A stretch of 64,000 nucleotides of DNA from Paraflavitalea devenefica (GCF_011759375.1 NZ_JAARML010000004.1:620001-684000); one strand, 5' to 3'; positions 42,951 through 52,518 are shown, counted from the first letter of the stretch. The notes: generated by a model not told the origin, from the letters alone. Made by a program: numbers and translations.

Positions 42951-43976
42951 TTATGGATTGGCGAGTAGGCTTTTAATACTGGACTGGCGGCAGATGACTT
43001 CGGGTTCGAGCGTGAGTTTGCGGGGAGGGGCTTTGAGGGATATTTTTTTATGGAGGAGGTCAAAGAACAGACTGGCGGCCTCTTCCCCCATACGCACCGT
43101 ATGTTGGTTTACGGTAGATAAGGAAGGTGTGAGGTATTCACTAAACATTTCATTGGCAAAACCAATGATGGCAATATCCTCCGGTATCCGGGCACCCGCT
43201 TCTTTGATGGCCTGCATGGCGCCCAGTGCCGTGAAGTCTTCCACTGCAAAGACCGCATCGGGTTTGCCTGACAGCAGTTGTTTCATGCACTCCCGTCCGG
43301 ATTCGATGCTTACTTTTCCATATACGATCAGGTCGTCATTAACTGCAATGTTGTGCACGTTGAGTGCATCTATGTATCCACGCAGGCGCTGGTTGAAGTT
43401 GGTTACATGCTGTTGCCCGCCAATATGCGCAATACGGGAGCAACCCTGCTCAATAAGATGACGGGTAGCATTAAAAGCGCCCTGGTAATCATTGACCACT
43501 ACTGCCGGCACCCCCAAAGCATCATTGGCCCGGTCGAATAGTACGAGGGGAACGCCTTTTGTTTTGAGGTCGGCATAGTGCTTCAGGTTGATGGTTTCCT
43601 TGGAGATGGAAGCCAGTACACCATCTACCCGCGAGCGGAGAAATGTTTGTACGGCTTTCTTCTCCAATTCATATAGTTCATTGGACTGGTAGATGATCAC
43701 ATTGTAATCATTCCTGCTGGCTATTTTTTCAATACCGTGAATGACTGAGCCAAAGAAGTTGATCTCTGCACTCGGAATGATCACCCCAATGATCTTTGAC
43801 TTTCCCGACCGGAGCGAGGAAGCAATTTTATTGGGCTGATAGTTCATCCTTTTAGCAACCTGCTTCACAGCCTCCCGCGTAGCATCGCTGATAGCAGGAT
43901 GATCATTCAAGGCCCGCGATACGGTGGCGGCAGCTACGTTCAATTCACGCGCTATGTCCAGAAGGGTTGTAGCCAT
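42951..43976 (-). CDS. LacI-family transcriptional regulator
   Basis: A 341-residue sugar-responsive repressor. The N-terminal LacI helix-turn-helix (TLLDIARELNVAAATVSRAL) and hinge (NKIASSLRSGKSKIIGVIIP) are clear. The C-terminal periplasmic-binding-protein-like domain (about 60-335) should bind a sugar or sugar phosphate. It is the last gene of the minus-strand glycan locus, 88 bases after the DUF4965 protein. A LacI-like operator at 57636-57649 in front of SusC is a candidate target. Confidence 0.94.
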   Translation of the reverse strand: MATTLLDIARELNVAAATVSRALNDHPAISDATREAVKQVAKRMNYQPNKIASSLRSGKSKIIGVIIPSAEINFFGSVIHGIEKIASRNDYNVIIYQSNELYELEKKAVQTFLRSRVDGVLASISKETINLKHYADLKTKGVPLVLFDRANDALGVPAVVVNDYQGAFNATRHLIEQGCSRIAHIGGQQHVTNFNQRLRGYIDALNVHNIAVNDDLIVYGKVSIESGRECMKQLLSGKPDAVFAVEDFTALGAMQAIKEAGARIPEDIAIIGFANEMFSEYLTPSLSTVNQHTVRMGEEAASLFFDLLHKKISLKAPPRKLTLEPEVICRQSSIKSLLANP

Positions 43977-44011
43977 GCTTTATTGGAGGACAAGGTTCAA
44001 TGTTCAAAGAT

Positions 44012-44060
44012 GGTGAGCCACCCTGCCTGGCTTTTTGGCACTGCTGCAGGGTGACCCACC
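44012..44060. repeat. Palindromic repeat between LacI and DUF4965 genes
   Basis: GGTGAGCCACCCTGC and GCAGGGTGACCCACC (44012-44026 with 44046-44060) pair over 15 positions with two mismatches; the loop carries TTTTT. It resembles the element at 37605-37660 and may separate LacI expression from the enzyme genes. Confidence 0.55.
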
Positions 44061-44064
44061 ATGG

Positions 44065-46518
44065 TTATTTGTCTAACAGTTTGATAAAGTACCCGCCTAC
44101 TACACTGCGTGCCTGGAAACCTACCTGCTTGCCGTCGGTGGTCTCGTGCCAATCGCTCAGGGGCACCCGGCTGGAAGATTCAGCAGCAAATTTGTACAGG
44201 GGCTGTACGAAAGCATTCCAGTCCTGCTGGTTATCGGCCAGCGCGGCTGTCCACATGATCCAGTCGGATTTGGTATAGGTCTTCCGGCTGTCGAGCGGCA
44301 GGCCATAGGTTTGTTGTTTGGTGAGATAGTATTTTACTTCTTTCTCATATACTTCTTTTGGAAAGACATTCAGGTGCAGCAGCTTATCCCATACGAGGTT
44401 GTATTTCTGGCTCCAGGTACCTTTCTTTTCAAAGGCCAGTGTATAGTGATCGCCATCTGCAGCCAGTTGCATCCATCTTTTTGCCATGGCCACTGCTGTA
44501 TCGTGGTATTTTTTAGCGGTAGCCTGCTCGCCCAGTTGCTCCGCCAGCATCGCATACCCTGCAATACCCATGATGGCTTTTACAGAGAGGTTGGCATTGC
44601 GGGCGAGGTGACCGGCAAAGTCATCGGTACACAATTGGTTGGCAGGATCAAAGCCATCCCGTACGAGGTACCCTACCCAGGTAGTTAAGGTGTTCCAGTG
44701 TTTCTTTGCATAGTTGGCGTTGCCTTCTGCTTTCGCAATAGCAGCCGTCAGGATGATCATGTTGCCTGCTTCTTCCACCGGCATGTCTTCTCCGTATAAC
44801 TGACCATTGGCGAGCGGATAGGTGCCCAGGTCATGCGCCGGGAAAGGTTTTGTCCATTTACCGCTTTCACTGTAGTAGAAGATGCCATTGAGCATACCTT
44901 TTAACAGCTCCGGATTGTAAGCGAGGTATAAAGGTGCAGACGGATAGGTCACATCTACGGTATTGATACAACCATTGCTGTAGTTCTCTTTGGATAAGAA
45001 GAGAATATCACCTTGTGGGTCTTTCAATACTTTATGGGCTGCCACACTCTGGCGATAGGCCAGCTCGCACAGTTGTGCATATTGTTCGCCGCCTGCCTTG
45101 AGGGTTTCATTGTATAAGCGTTTGTTGAACTGATCGCATTGGGCCATGATGGTTGTATAGCCGGCCGAAGCTTTTGCCAGTTCATCTTCTATGGTAGTGC
45201 CCTGGTGTGTCCACCAGGCTTTGAGGTTCTGACCAAAATACTGAATGGAATAGCCATCGTCATAACCTACCAGGATGACTTTCGTCATGTTAGTATTATA
45301 CCCTACTGTACCGGAGAGGATGGTATTCAGCATGAGTTGCTGACCTTCCAGTTTGGTAGCCCTTTTGTATTTAACCGGACTGAATGCGTTCATGGCTTCT
45401 CTGGCCGTAGATACGTATTGCAGGGGGATCTCTTTTTCAGGAACCGCTACATAGAGGTAACCCCAGTCAATGCGCAGGTCGTCCCCTTTCTTTTTGAGCA
45501 CCGGCTGCTCCAGGGTACCGGTTTTCAGGATGGATAAACCTTTTGCATTGTACAGCTCTGCCTTTACTTCCTGCGCCGGTGTATTGGTAGCCAGCGTGGA
45601 AGCGGCGCCGAAGTATAGTTGCACGTTGTGCTTAGCGCCATCCGTTGAGCTGATGTTGGCGGTGATGTAGGTAACCGGCCTTGACAGCAGATCGAGGTTA
45701 TCGGGCAGCAGCGGCGAGGTGAAGGTAAGCGATAGTTTGGCCTTGCCTGCTGTAAACTGGTAGATTGTTTGGGTAGCGTTGACCGTTACCTTGTCCTGCG
45801 TGGCCAGTTTGATATTGCCACCGGGCTGTTCTTTGGGTTCGTTCACAATACCGGCATCCAGCCAGGCGCCGCCGGCCGTATTGGCCACATGGATGGCCAA
45901 TATGTTCTTTCCTTTTACGAGCTTGCGCCGCGCAGCTTCGGGTATGGGGAAGTAGTGGAATTTGTTGAGCCAGCCTACATAGCTGTAGATCTTTTCCCCG
46001 TTGAGGTATACTTCTGCATTATCATCGTGGTTGATCTTGAGGAAAAGGTTGTTGAAGCTGGTTTGGTCCAGGGTAAATTCCCGGCGCACCCAGAGGTTCC
46101 TGCTTCTCCATACCGTCTTCGCACTGCTGTTGTTATCGGTGAAAGGCGCTTCTCCTTTTTTCCATTGTGCATCATTAAAGGAAGCGTTCATCCAACCGGT
46201 AGCCGGTTCACTTTCTGTATAGGCTACTGCATATGATTTTTCATCGGAGGCAGGTACTACTGTGTTGTACAGTTTCTCCGCTGCTCCCATAAAACGGTAT
46301 ACGGTGCCATCTACTTTGATCATTCCCAGCAGGGACTGATCGGCGCCGGTCCAGTGTTTGGTAGGAGTGGTGTTTAACTTGTCGGAAACAGACCATACGC
46401 TGAAGTATGGGTCGTGTGTGATCAAGGGGTATGCAGGAGCACGCATCTCCTGTGCTGTTGCGAACCCTAATTGCATGGTGGCTAAACTGACTGCCAACAC
46501 TTTTTTCATTGTATTCAT
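44065..46518 (-). CDS. Secreted glutaminase-A-type protein (DUF4965/DUF1793 family)
   Basis: An 817-residue exported protein with signal peptide (ending GFATAQ). The domain order DUF4964 (PAYPLITHDPYFSVWS), DUF5127 (about 100-340), DUF4965 and DUF1793 (about 400-810, with helical repeats and TYPSAPLYLAYNPELLKGML) is that of fungal glutaminase A homologues. In Bacteroidota such proteins often sit in glycan loci, where an unassigned glycoside hydrolase-like role is equally possible. It lies 12 bases from the GH43 gene in the same operon. A second ATG at 46509 is an alternative start. Confidence 0.85.
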   Translation of the reverse strand: MNTMKKVLAVSLATMQLGFATAQEMRAPAYPLITHDPYFSVWSVSDKLNTTPTKHWTGADQSLLGMIKVDGTVYRFMGAAEKLYNTVVPASDEKSYAVAYTESEPATGWMNASFNDAQWKKGEAPFTDNNSSAKTVWRSRNLWVRREFTLDQTSFNNLFLKINHDDNAEVYLNGEKIYSYVGWLNKFHYFPIPEAARRKLVKGKNILAIHVANTAGGAWLDAGIVNEPKEQPGGNIKLATQDKVTVNATQTIYQFTAGKAKLSLTFTSPLLPDNLDLLSRPVTYITANISSTDGAKHNVQLYFGAASTLATNTPAQEVKAELYNAKGLSILKTGTLEQPVLKKKGDDLRIDWGYLYVAVPEKEIPLQYVSTAREAMNAFSPVKYKRATKLEGQQLMLNTILSGTVGYNTNMTKVILVGYDDGYSIQYFGQNLKAWWTHQGTTIEDELAKASAGYTTIMAQCDQFNKRLYNETLKAGGEQYAQLCELAYRQSVAAHKVLKDPQGDILFLSKENYSNGCINTVDVTYPSAPLYLAYNPELLKGMLNGIFYYSESGKWTKPFPAHDLGTYPLANGQLYGEDMPVEEAGNMIILTAAIAKAEGNANYAKKHWNTLTTWVGYLVRDGFDPANQLCTDDFAGHLARNANLSVKAIMGIAGYAMLAEQLGEQATAKKYHDTAVAMAKRWMQLAADGDHYTLAFEKKGTWSQKYNLVWDKLLHLNVFPKEVYEKEVKYYLTKQQTYGLPLDSRKTYTKSDWIMWTAALADNQQDWNAFVQPLYKFAAESSSRVPLSDWHETTDGKQVGFQARSVVGGYFIKLLDK

Positions 46519-46530
46519 TCCTGTTTTTTA

Positions 46531-47580
46531 TTATTTACTTTCTGTTGGTACCTGGAGGGGTATGCCCGTCTGCACAGGCTCTCCGAATTGGGGCATACCA
46601 TCGTTGCTCCAGGTAAATGGTTGCGCCCTGGGCGAGCGTTGACTGCCGCAACCCTGCCCCGGTGCATCATTCGCATGGTACAGGATCCAGTCCTGCTTAC
46701 CATCCGGTGATTTAAAAAATGAATTATGGCCCGGTGCATATACACCGTTCTGTTTTGATTGCTTAAAGAAAGGCTGCGGATGTTTTTTCCAGCTACCGGC
46801 ATCCAGCAGGTCCTGCTTACCGGTGAAGCTCAATACACCCAGCGCATAGAAATCGGTCCAGCAACCACTGGCAGAAAAGACAATGAATAGTTTGTCTTTA
46901 TGCATGAGCGCCTGCGGCCCTTCATTGACGTTCACATGCGGGGGATTGCCGGCATCATTCAGATCACCATGCTTTTCCCATTCAAATTGCGGCGCTGCGA
47001 TCTTTACGCGGTTGCCTTCTATGGTCCACGGGTTTTTCATTTTAGCGATGTAGATGTTCTGCTGACCATTGGTATCACCCTCCCACCCTGACCAGATCAT
47101 GTATAGCTGGTTTTTCCAGGTGAACACATCACCGTCAATGGCCCATTTGTCTGTCGGGTCGGCTATTTTTCCTTTGAAGGTCCACTCCCCTTCCATAGGA
47201 TCAGCGGCCGCATTTTCCAATACATACATGCGGTGGTTTTCATTGCGGCCGTCATCAGCAGCAAAGTATACGTACCATTTGCCCCGGAGAAAATGAATTT
47301 CCGGCGCCCAGAGCTCTTTGGAATACGCTGTATTGGGTGGTGGTGTAAAGATGGTCTTGCGTTGCGCAGTCTTCAGGTCGGCAAGATTTTTCGTTTTCCA
47401 GATGCCAATACGGTTACCCATGCTGTGGGTGTAGTAGTAATAACCATCTTTATAAAAGGAAAAAGGATCGGCGCCTGATGGCAATAAAGGATTGGTAAAG
47501 GTAGCGCCGGCGGATTGGGCCAGCGCACTTTTACCTGCGACGTTCAACAATATATATAGCACAATGATCGTGTTCCTCAT
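46531..47580 (-). CDS. Glycoside hydrolase family 43 enzyme (arabinosidase/xylosidase-like)
   Basis: A 349-residue secreted five-bladed-propeller glycosidase with a signal peptide ending near ALAQ. The three GH43 catalytic residues are visible: Asp38 (SGADPF, base), Asp149 (AIDGDVF, pKa modulator) and Glu220 (VNEGPQ, acid). GH43 enzymes release arabinofuranose or xylose from plant polysaccharides. The gene follows the GH127 gene by 11 bases, and the pair points to an arabinose-rich substrate. Confidence 0.92.
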   Translation of the reverse strand: MRNTIIVLYILLNVAGKSALAQSAGATFTNPLLPSGADPFSFYKDGYYYYTHSMGNRIGIWKTKNLADLKTAQRKTIFTPPPNTAYSKELWAPEIHFLRGKWYVYFAADDGRNENHRMYVLENAAADPMEGEWTFKGKIADPTDKWAIDGDVFTWKNQLYMIWSGWEGDTNGQQNIYIAKMKNPWTIEGNRVKIAAPQFEWEKHGDLNDAGNPPHVNVNEGPQALMHKDKLFIVFSASGCWTDFYALGVLSFTGKQDLLDAGSWKKHPQPFFKQSKQNGVYAPGHNSFFKSPDGKQDWILYHANDAPGQGCGSQRSPRAQPFTWSNDGMPQFGEPVQTGIPLQVPTESK

Positions 47581-47591
47581 TATAACCAGGT

Positions 47592-49661
47592 TTATTGTAC
47601 TACCGGGAAAGAAGCTATGCGCAAACGGCCGGCACCCATTGGTACGAGGGTGAGCTCAGTTACCGGTTCAGTAGTCGTTACCGGGCTTTGTGGCAATAGG
47701 CCGCAAAGTCCATATTGATCAATGGTCCAGGCAGGGATCTGCTTCCCTTTTACTTTTAGTGCAATGGGTGCTGCTGCCTGTGTGAAGGGATTGTTGTCCT
47801 TTGGCCAGCTCTTTTTTACTACAGTAACTATTTTTTCCAGTGGCTGCCCGTTCAAGAGCAGACCATAGTTCCAGGGGGTAGCAGGATAGATCTCCCAGGA
47901 AGGCCATTTGGCAGGGTCTGCATTCTCCTGCCATTTGGAATCGCCAATGGCCGTTTCCTTACTGTCTTTTTGCTCGTACTGCTCTTTGATGAGCAGGGAA
48001 TAGGTAAGCGGACCACGGTTGATGCTCACGCTGTTCTTGTTCCTGTCCCAGGTACGCAGCTTCAGCTCCATCGGGAAGTCCAATGTAATACGGTCATTGT
48101 TTTTCCATTGGTTGCTGAGCTTTACATAACCACCCGGTGCAGGTATTGCTGTAATGGCTTTACCATTGATTTTTATGACCGGCTTGTTACACCATTCCGG
48201 CATGCGGAGGTATAAAGGAAAAGAAGTTGCTGTTGCCGCTTTCACCGTGAGGCTTACTGATTCTTCAAAAGGATACCGTGTATTTTCAATAATGGTCACG
48301 GTATTGCCATTGCCCACCTGTGCTGTTACTTCACCTTCCACATAGAGTTGAGCAGCGAGACCGTTATCAGGCGTTGCCATCCAGGCATTTTCTGCATAGT
48401 ATACCCAGCCGGCAGCATGGTTGTGCTGACAGCAGCGGCTGCTGAAGGGATTCATCATGAGGAAGGGCCCATTGTTGTCAATGCCCGGTGAGTGGTTCCT
48501 GCTGTCGCTCACCACCTGGTTGGGCGCTGTTAAGTAACGAAGCGCTTTGTAGTCGGGCATGAAGGCGGCAGGGAAGGTATTGAAGGCAATGTCTTCACAG
48601 TTCTCTGCCCATTTGGTATCGCCGGTGTACCAAAGCAACATCTGATCGGAGGTCATTTGTTCTACCATGCCACAGGTTTCCACCAACTGGCGCGGATCAT
48701 CATATCCCTTGCGGGCATTTTCATCGGCACCAAATAAACCACCGGGCACTTGTCCGTAGATATCACGTATGAGTTTAAAGTTGTCGTAAGTAGCTTGTAT
48801 GTCGCCCTGGTTGTGACTGAGCATGGCATATTGCGCTGGTTCACGGAAGCACTGGGCCACATTTACGTTGTGCCAGTTGGGCAGGTTGTTTTGCTGTGTC
48901 CAGTCGGCGGTATTCTTGTGTAGTTTCTTCACCAGGTCCAGCAGCCAGGCTTCACCGGTACGGTTGTATAACCAGTACACACTGTAGATATTGTCGCCAC
49001 CACGGCTGTTTTCCCAGTAGTCCTCCAGCAACTGGTCATCGGGCAGGGACAATTCCCATTTGAAGTATTTGGTCATGAGGGCCAGCACCCGCTTGTCCTT
49101 TGCATGTTCATAGTAAGACTGCAGGCACCAGAGCATAGGCATGTTGGTCCAGAGGTCTCTTTTGCCCTGGCGTGTTACGAACGGACCGAAGTCGCCATTC
49201 TCCCGTTGGTTGTCGAGTGCCGCATCGAGCCAGAACTTTGCTTCGTTGATCATTTTCTGATCGCGGAGCATGTAGCCAATGTTGGCATATCCCTTCAGCC
49301 AGTAGGGCAGTTCTTCCCATCCGTATTTGCCTTTGCCATCTTTGTGCAGCCAGGCATTGTCCTGCCGGGATAACCAGATGCTGATCTCTCCGAGGTGACC
49401 GGTAAGACCATCGCGCTGCAGCTCCAGCATTTTCTTCAGCCAGCCGCCGGGCCTGATGGCTGTTACGGGCAGCTTGATGAAGTATTGTTGTTGCAAAGGC
49501 GCTTTGTTGCTAACGTAGTATTTGTTGACGGCGGTATTATCGGGACGGTTAACGGTGGTGGCCTGCAGGCCTGTTTGTGCCTGTACGGTAGCACCTACGA
49601 TACCCAGCAGGGAGATGCCCAGTGCAAGTTGGCGTTTATATTTGACTATGGATGGTTTCAA
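47592..49661 (-). CDS. GH127-type beta-L-arabinofuranosidase
   Basis: A 689-residue secreted enzyme of the former DUF1680 family. GH127 enzymes use a zinc-bound cysteine nucleophile. The expected ligands are present: Glu328 and Cys330 (VETCGMVEQ) with Cys410-Cys411 (SRCCQHNHAAGW), matching the Glu/Cys/Cys-Cys pattern of the characterised Bifidobacterium enzyme. The (alpha/alpha) barrel fills about 60-430, followed by beta domains. It should release beta-linked L-arabinofuranose, as found on hydroxyproline-rich glycoproteins or pectin side chains. The start is TTG 49661, the only codon giving the signal peptide (LALGISLLGIVGATVQAQ). Confidence 0.92.
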   Translation of the reverse strand: MKPSIVKYKRQLALGISLLGIVGATVQAQTGLQATTVNRPDNTAVNKYYVSNKAPLQQQYFIKLPVTAIRPGGWLKKMLELQRDGLTGHLGEISIWLSRQDNAWLHKDGKGKYGWEELPYWLKGYANIGYMLRDQKMINEAKFWLDAALDNQRENGDFGPFVTRQGKRDLWTNMPMLWCLQSYYEHAKDKRVLALMTKYFKWELSLPDDQLLEDYWENSRGGDNIYSVYWLYNRTGEAWLLDLVKKLHKNTADWTQQNNLPNWHNVNVAQCFREPAQYAMLSHNQGDIQATYDNFKLIRDIYGQVPGGLFGADENARKGYDDPRQLVETCGMVEQMTSDQMLLWYTGDTKWAENCEDIAFNTFPAAFMPDYKALRYLTAPNQVVSDSRNHSPGIDNNGPFLMMNPFSSRCCQHNHAAGWVYYAENAWMATPDNGLAAQLYVEGEVTAQVGNGNTVTIIENTRYPFEESVSLTVKAATATSFPLYLRMPEWCNKPVIKINGKAITAIPAPGGYVKLSNQWKNNDRITLDFPMELKLRTWDRNKNSVSINRGPLTYSLLIKEQYEQKDSKETAIGDSKWQENADPAKWPSWEIYPATPWNYGLLLNGQPLEKIVTVVKKSWPKDNNPFTQAAAPIALKVKGKQIPAWTIDQYGLCGLLPQSPVTTTEPVTELTLVPMGAGRLRIASFPVVQ

Positions 49662-49686
49662 GATTTCTGGTTTCTTGTTTTTTTGT

Positions 49687-49775
49687 CCGCAGAGTCCCCT
49701 TTGGGAGACTCTGCGGGGAAATCTAAGCGGGCCAAAGGCCCGGGAATAGGGCTGCGAGGCTGCAAGCCTCGCAGA
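49687..49775. repeat. Dispersed hairpin repeat, copy 3, with two further hairpins
   Basis: CCGCAGAGTC/GACTCTGCGG with inner CCC/GGG (49687-49716) is the best-preserved copy of the repeat. It is followed by CGGGCC/GGCCCG (around 49728-49742) and the perfect CTGCGAGGCT/AGCCTCGCAG (about 49752-49774). The three consecutive hairpins fill the 116-base gap between the GH2 and GH127 genes, on the shared transcript. Confidence 0.7.
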
Positions 49776-49777
49776 GC

Positions 49778-51625
49778 TTACTTCATGCTCACGAGGTTCA
49801 CATCATAGAGTTTGTTGTGCACCCGCTTCAGGCTTTCCACGGGTATTTTAAATACTTTTCGGTCATAGGTCATGAGGCCGTTGACTTCCACTTCCACGTC
49901 GGTGGTTTGTGTATATACAGCGGCCGACAATCCCTTTTTGATGAGCGCCGGGAATCTCTCTATGAGCTGCGCATAGTTGGTAAACAGGTCTTCCTTGTTC
50001 TTATAGCTGCGGTATCCCCAGTTGTTCTTGTCCTGCCAGGTATGGCCTTCAATGGGCAATCCCAATCCGCCGAACTCACCCAACACGATGACGTAGTTAG
50101 CGCCAAACAGTTCTGCTTTGGGCATGGCAGGCTGCGGATAGTTGTGCAGGTCTATGATATGTCCCACGGAATGGAAGTTACCTCCACTGGCTGTGTTCAC
50201 TAACCTGGAAGGATCTTTCTGCATGGTCCAGTTAACGATCTCTTTGGTCTTGAACTGTCCCCAGGCTTCATTAAAGGGCACCCATACAACGATACTGGGA
50301 AAGTTGTGCAGGCTTTCCATGATGGCCGACCATTCGGTGCGGTAGATGTTTTCTGATTCGGGGCTGCGGTCCATGTCATGACCAATGCCTTCCACGCCGG
50401 GGCGTGTTTCCCAGCGGGCGCCGCGATCGCCGCTGGGCATGTCCTGCCATACGAGGATGCCCAACTGATCACAATGATAGTACCAGCGTGCAGGCTCTAC
50501 TTTTACGTGTTTGCGGATCATGTTGAAGCCCATGTCTTTTGTTTGTACGATGTCAAACTTCAGGGCTTCGTCGGTAGGAGCGGTGTATAAACCATCGGGC
50601 CACCAACCCTGGTCGAGCGGGCCATACTGGAATACAAAGCGGTTGTTGAGCAACATACGCTGCACGCCATTGCCATCAATGCCCATGGATATTTTGCGCA
50701 TGGCAAAGTAGCTGCCTGCCTCATCTACTACTTTACCGGCACGGAGCACTTCCACCTTCAGTGTATAGAGAAATGGTTTTTCAGGTGTCCATAATTTGGG
50801 ATTGTCAATTGCCAGTTTGATATCATCACCGGCAGTAACGCTTTGCTCGGTGAGCTTCGTTGTACCGTCATACGCCGTTACCTTCACCAGGTCGCCGGTT
50901 TGTACATTGGCAACTTTGGTTTGAACGGTGAGTATTTTGGTATCAATGTCCGGTGTTTGCCGGGTAGATACAATGTAGGTATTGGCCACTGTTTCCAGCC
51001 ATACTGTTTGCCAGATGCCGGTTACCGGTGTGTACCAGATGCCTTCGGGATTTTTTACCTGCTTGCCGCGTGGCTGAGGGCCCTGGTCGGAAGGGTCCCA
51101 TACTGATACGGTTATTTCCTGTTCCTTTCCTTTTTTCAGCGCGGCTGTAATGTCAAAAGAGAAAGGATCATATCCGCCCTGGTGCGTACCTACTTTTTTA
51201 CCATTCACGTATACGGAACAGCGCCAGTCTACCGCACCAAAGTGCAGGATTACCTGCTGACCTTTTTTAACGGCCGGCGTTGCAATGACTTTTTTATACC
51301 AAAGTACACTGTCTTTTCCTACTGTTTTTCCTACACCCGACAGCGCTGACTCCACGGCATACGGCACGAGTATGTTACCAGCCAGAGAAGCGGGCATGGT
51401 TTCTTCCTGTGCTTTTGGCAGGATGGCATATTGCCAGAGGCCATTGAGGTTTTGCCAGTTCTTACGCACGAGTTGCGGACGCGGGTATTCGGGCAATGGA
51501 TTGGCCGGGTTTACATTGGCCGACCATTGGGTAGTGATACGCCCGGGCACGATTTGCCAGGATGGCTGCGCCTGTGCAACACCTAAGAGGAGTAACGATA
51601 GAAAAAGAATGGGTACTCTACGCAT
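49778..51625 (-). CDS. Glycoside hydrolase family 2 enzyme
   Basis: A 615-residue secreted glycosidase with signal peptide (ending GVAQAQ). The sugar-binding jelly-roll (about 50-220, DSVLWYKKVI, HFGAVDWRCSVYVNGKKVG), Ig-like domain (about 220-320) and catalytic barrel are in normal GH2 order. Acid/base is Glu453 (VPFNEAWG) and nucleophile Glu517 (VLGEFGG). GH2 covers beta-galactosidase, beta-glucuronidase, alpha-L-arabinopyranosidase and others, and the exact specificity is not clear. It follows DUF3823 in the operon after an inverted repeat (51655-51783). Confidence 0.93.
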   Translation of the reverse strand: MRRVPILFLSLLLLGVAQAQPSWQIVPGRITTQWSANVNPANPLPEYPRPQLVRKNWQNLNGLWQYAILPKAQEETMPASLAGNILVPYAVESALSGVGKTVGKDSVLWYKKVIATPAVKKGQQVILHFGAVDWRCSVYVNGKKVGTHQGGYDPFSFDITAALKKGKEQEITVSVWDPSDQGPQPRGKQVKNPEGIWYTPVTGIWQTVWLETVANTYIVSTRQTPDIDTKILTVQTKVANVQTGDLVKVTAYDGTTKLTEQSVTAGDDIKLAIDNPKLWTPEKPFLYTLKVEVLRAGKVVDEAGSYFAMRKISMGIDGNGVQRMLLNNRFVFQYGPLDQGWWPDGLYTAPTDEALKFDIVQTKDMGFNMIRKHVKVEPARWYYHCDQLGILVWQDMPSGDRGARWETRPGVEGIGHDMDRSPESENIYRTEWSAIMESLHNFPSIVVWVPFNEAWGQFKTKEIVNWTMQKDPSRLVNTASGGNFHSVGHIIDLHNYPQPAMPKAELFGANYVIVLGEFGGLGLPIEGHTWQDKNNWGYRSYKNKEDLFTNYAQLIERFPALIKKGLSAAVYTQTTDVEVEVNGLMTYDRKVFKIPVESLKRVHNKLYDVNLVSMK

Positions 51626-51654
51626 GATGAAATGAGATTAGAATTTGTTTTGAG

Positions 51655-51783
51655 TTCCGGGTTTGGAGTTTCGGGTTCTTTATGTGTAGCTTGCTGATTA
51701 ATTTTAAAAACTTAGCGTGCTATGTTTTGGCAAGTTACTAAAAACGCGGTAGCAACCCGAAACACGAAACCCCAAACCCGGAA
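51655..51783. repeat. Long imperfect inverted repeat in the PUL operon
   Basis: TTCCGGGTTTGGAGTTTCGG plus GTT (51655-51677) is inverted at 51754-51783, where the arm has an extra GTGTTTC-type unit. The 76-base centre is AT-rich. It occupies the gap between DUF3823 and GH2 and could form a large hairpin in the mRNA. Confidence 0.75.
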
Positions 51784-51786
51784 TTG

Positions 51787-52494
51787 TTAAAAGGTGATTT
51801 TTTGTACCGGAGAATACAGCCTGTCTTCCACGCCGGTGATCTTCACCCCTACCCGCGCGAATACATAGTTCTGCGTGGGGGTAATAGCGGGGATGTTCAC
51901 ACTCAGTTGCAGGTTATTCAGGTCTGTAGCGGCATTCACGGTAGAATCCTTCCGTTGAATCTGCATGTTGCCATTGGCGCCTACATAAGTTGTTTTGTTA
52001 ATGTACAGGGATACGGATTCAATGTTCTTCGCATTGGCATCGGTAATGATCTTTTCGATCTTAACTGTAGCCGCTACTTTTCCGCCGGCCTGGGAAAACT
52101 GGGCATTCCTGATCATGTAATAGGGCATCACTTCTATGTCGAAGTCCTGGCTGCCCTGCAGGTTGATCATGATGGTATCCTTGGCGGGGCTGCCGGTGGA
52201 TTTGGTCATGAAAGGTCCTTCGTTTTTGGGAATGATCAGTTTGTAGTTGCCATTAAACAATACAGCGGAGTACGATCCATCCTGGTCAATGGCTACATCT
52301 ATAGCGCCATTGAGTCCCCAGCCGGGCTCCCAGAGCTGGAAGCGCACCTGGTTCTGTTCTACCATGATGGGCTCGCCTTCATAAATGATGCGACCTTTGA
52401 AGGTAGAACCGGGAGGATCGAAGTTATCTTTCTTGCAGGAGGCGAATGCCATCAGTCCTGCCAGTAGTATGAGGAGATTGTGTTTACGTTTCAT
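51787..52494 (-). CDS. DUF3823 lipoprotein (SusE/F-position protein)
   Basis: A 235-residue outer-membrane lipoprotein (Cys20 in MAFASCKK). The match to DUF3823 includes DNFDPPGSTFKGRIIYEGEP, VRFQLWEPGW and AVLFNGNYKLIIP. Such proteins follow SusD in many loci and are thought to bind glycans at the cell surface, like SusE/SusF. I use ATG 52494; ATG 52503 is three codons upstream. It begins 24 bases from the SusD stop. Confidence 0.88.
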   Translation of the reverse strand: MKRKHNLLILLAGLMAFASCKKDNFDPPGSTFKGRIIYEGEPIMVEQNQVRFQLWEPGWGLNGAIDVAIDQDGSYSAVLFNGNYKLIIPKNEGPFMTKSTGSPAKDTIMINLQGSQDFDIEVMPYYMIRNAQFSQAGGKVAATVKIEKIITDANAKNIESVSLYINKTTYVGANGNMQIQRKDSTVNAATDLNNLQLSVNIPAITPTQNYVFARVGVKITGVEDRLYSPVQKITF

Positions 52495-52518
52495 GATCTG
52501 CATTTTAAGTGATTCGCT

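Noticed and set aside
51655..51783. The long inverted repeat as ends of an insertion sequence
   Set aside because: The 76-base centre has no transposase and no target-site duplication is evident.
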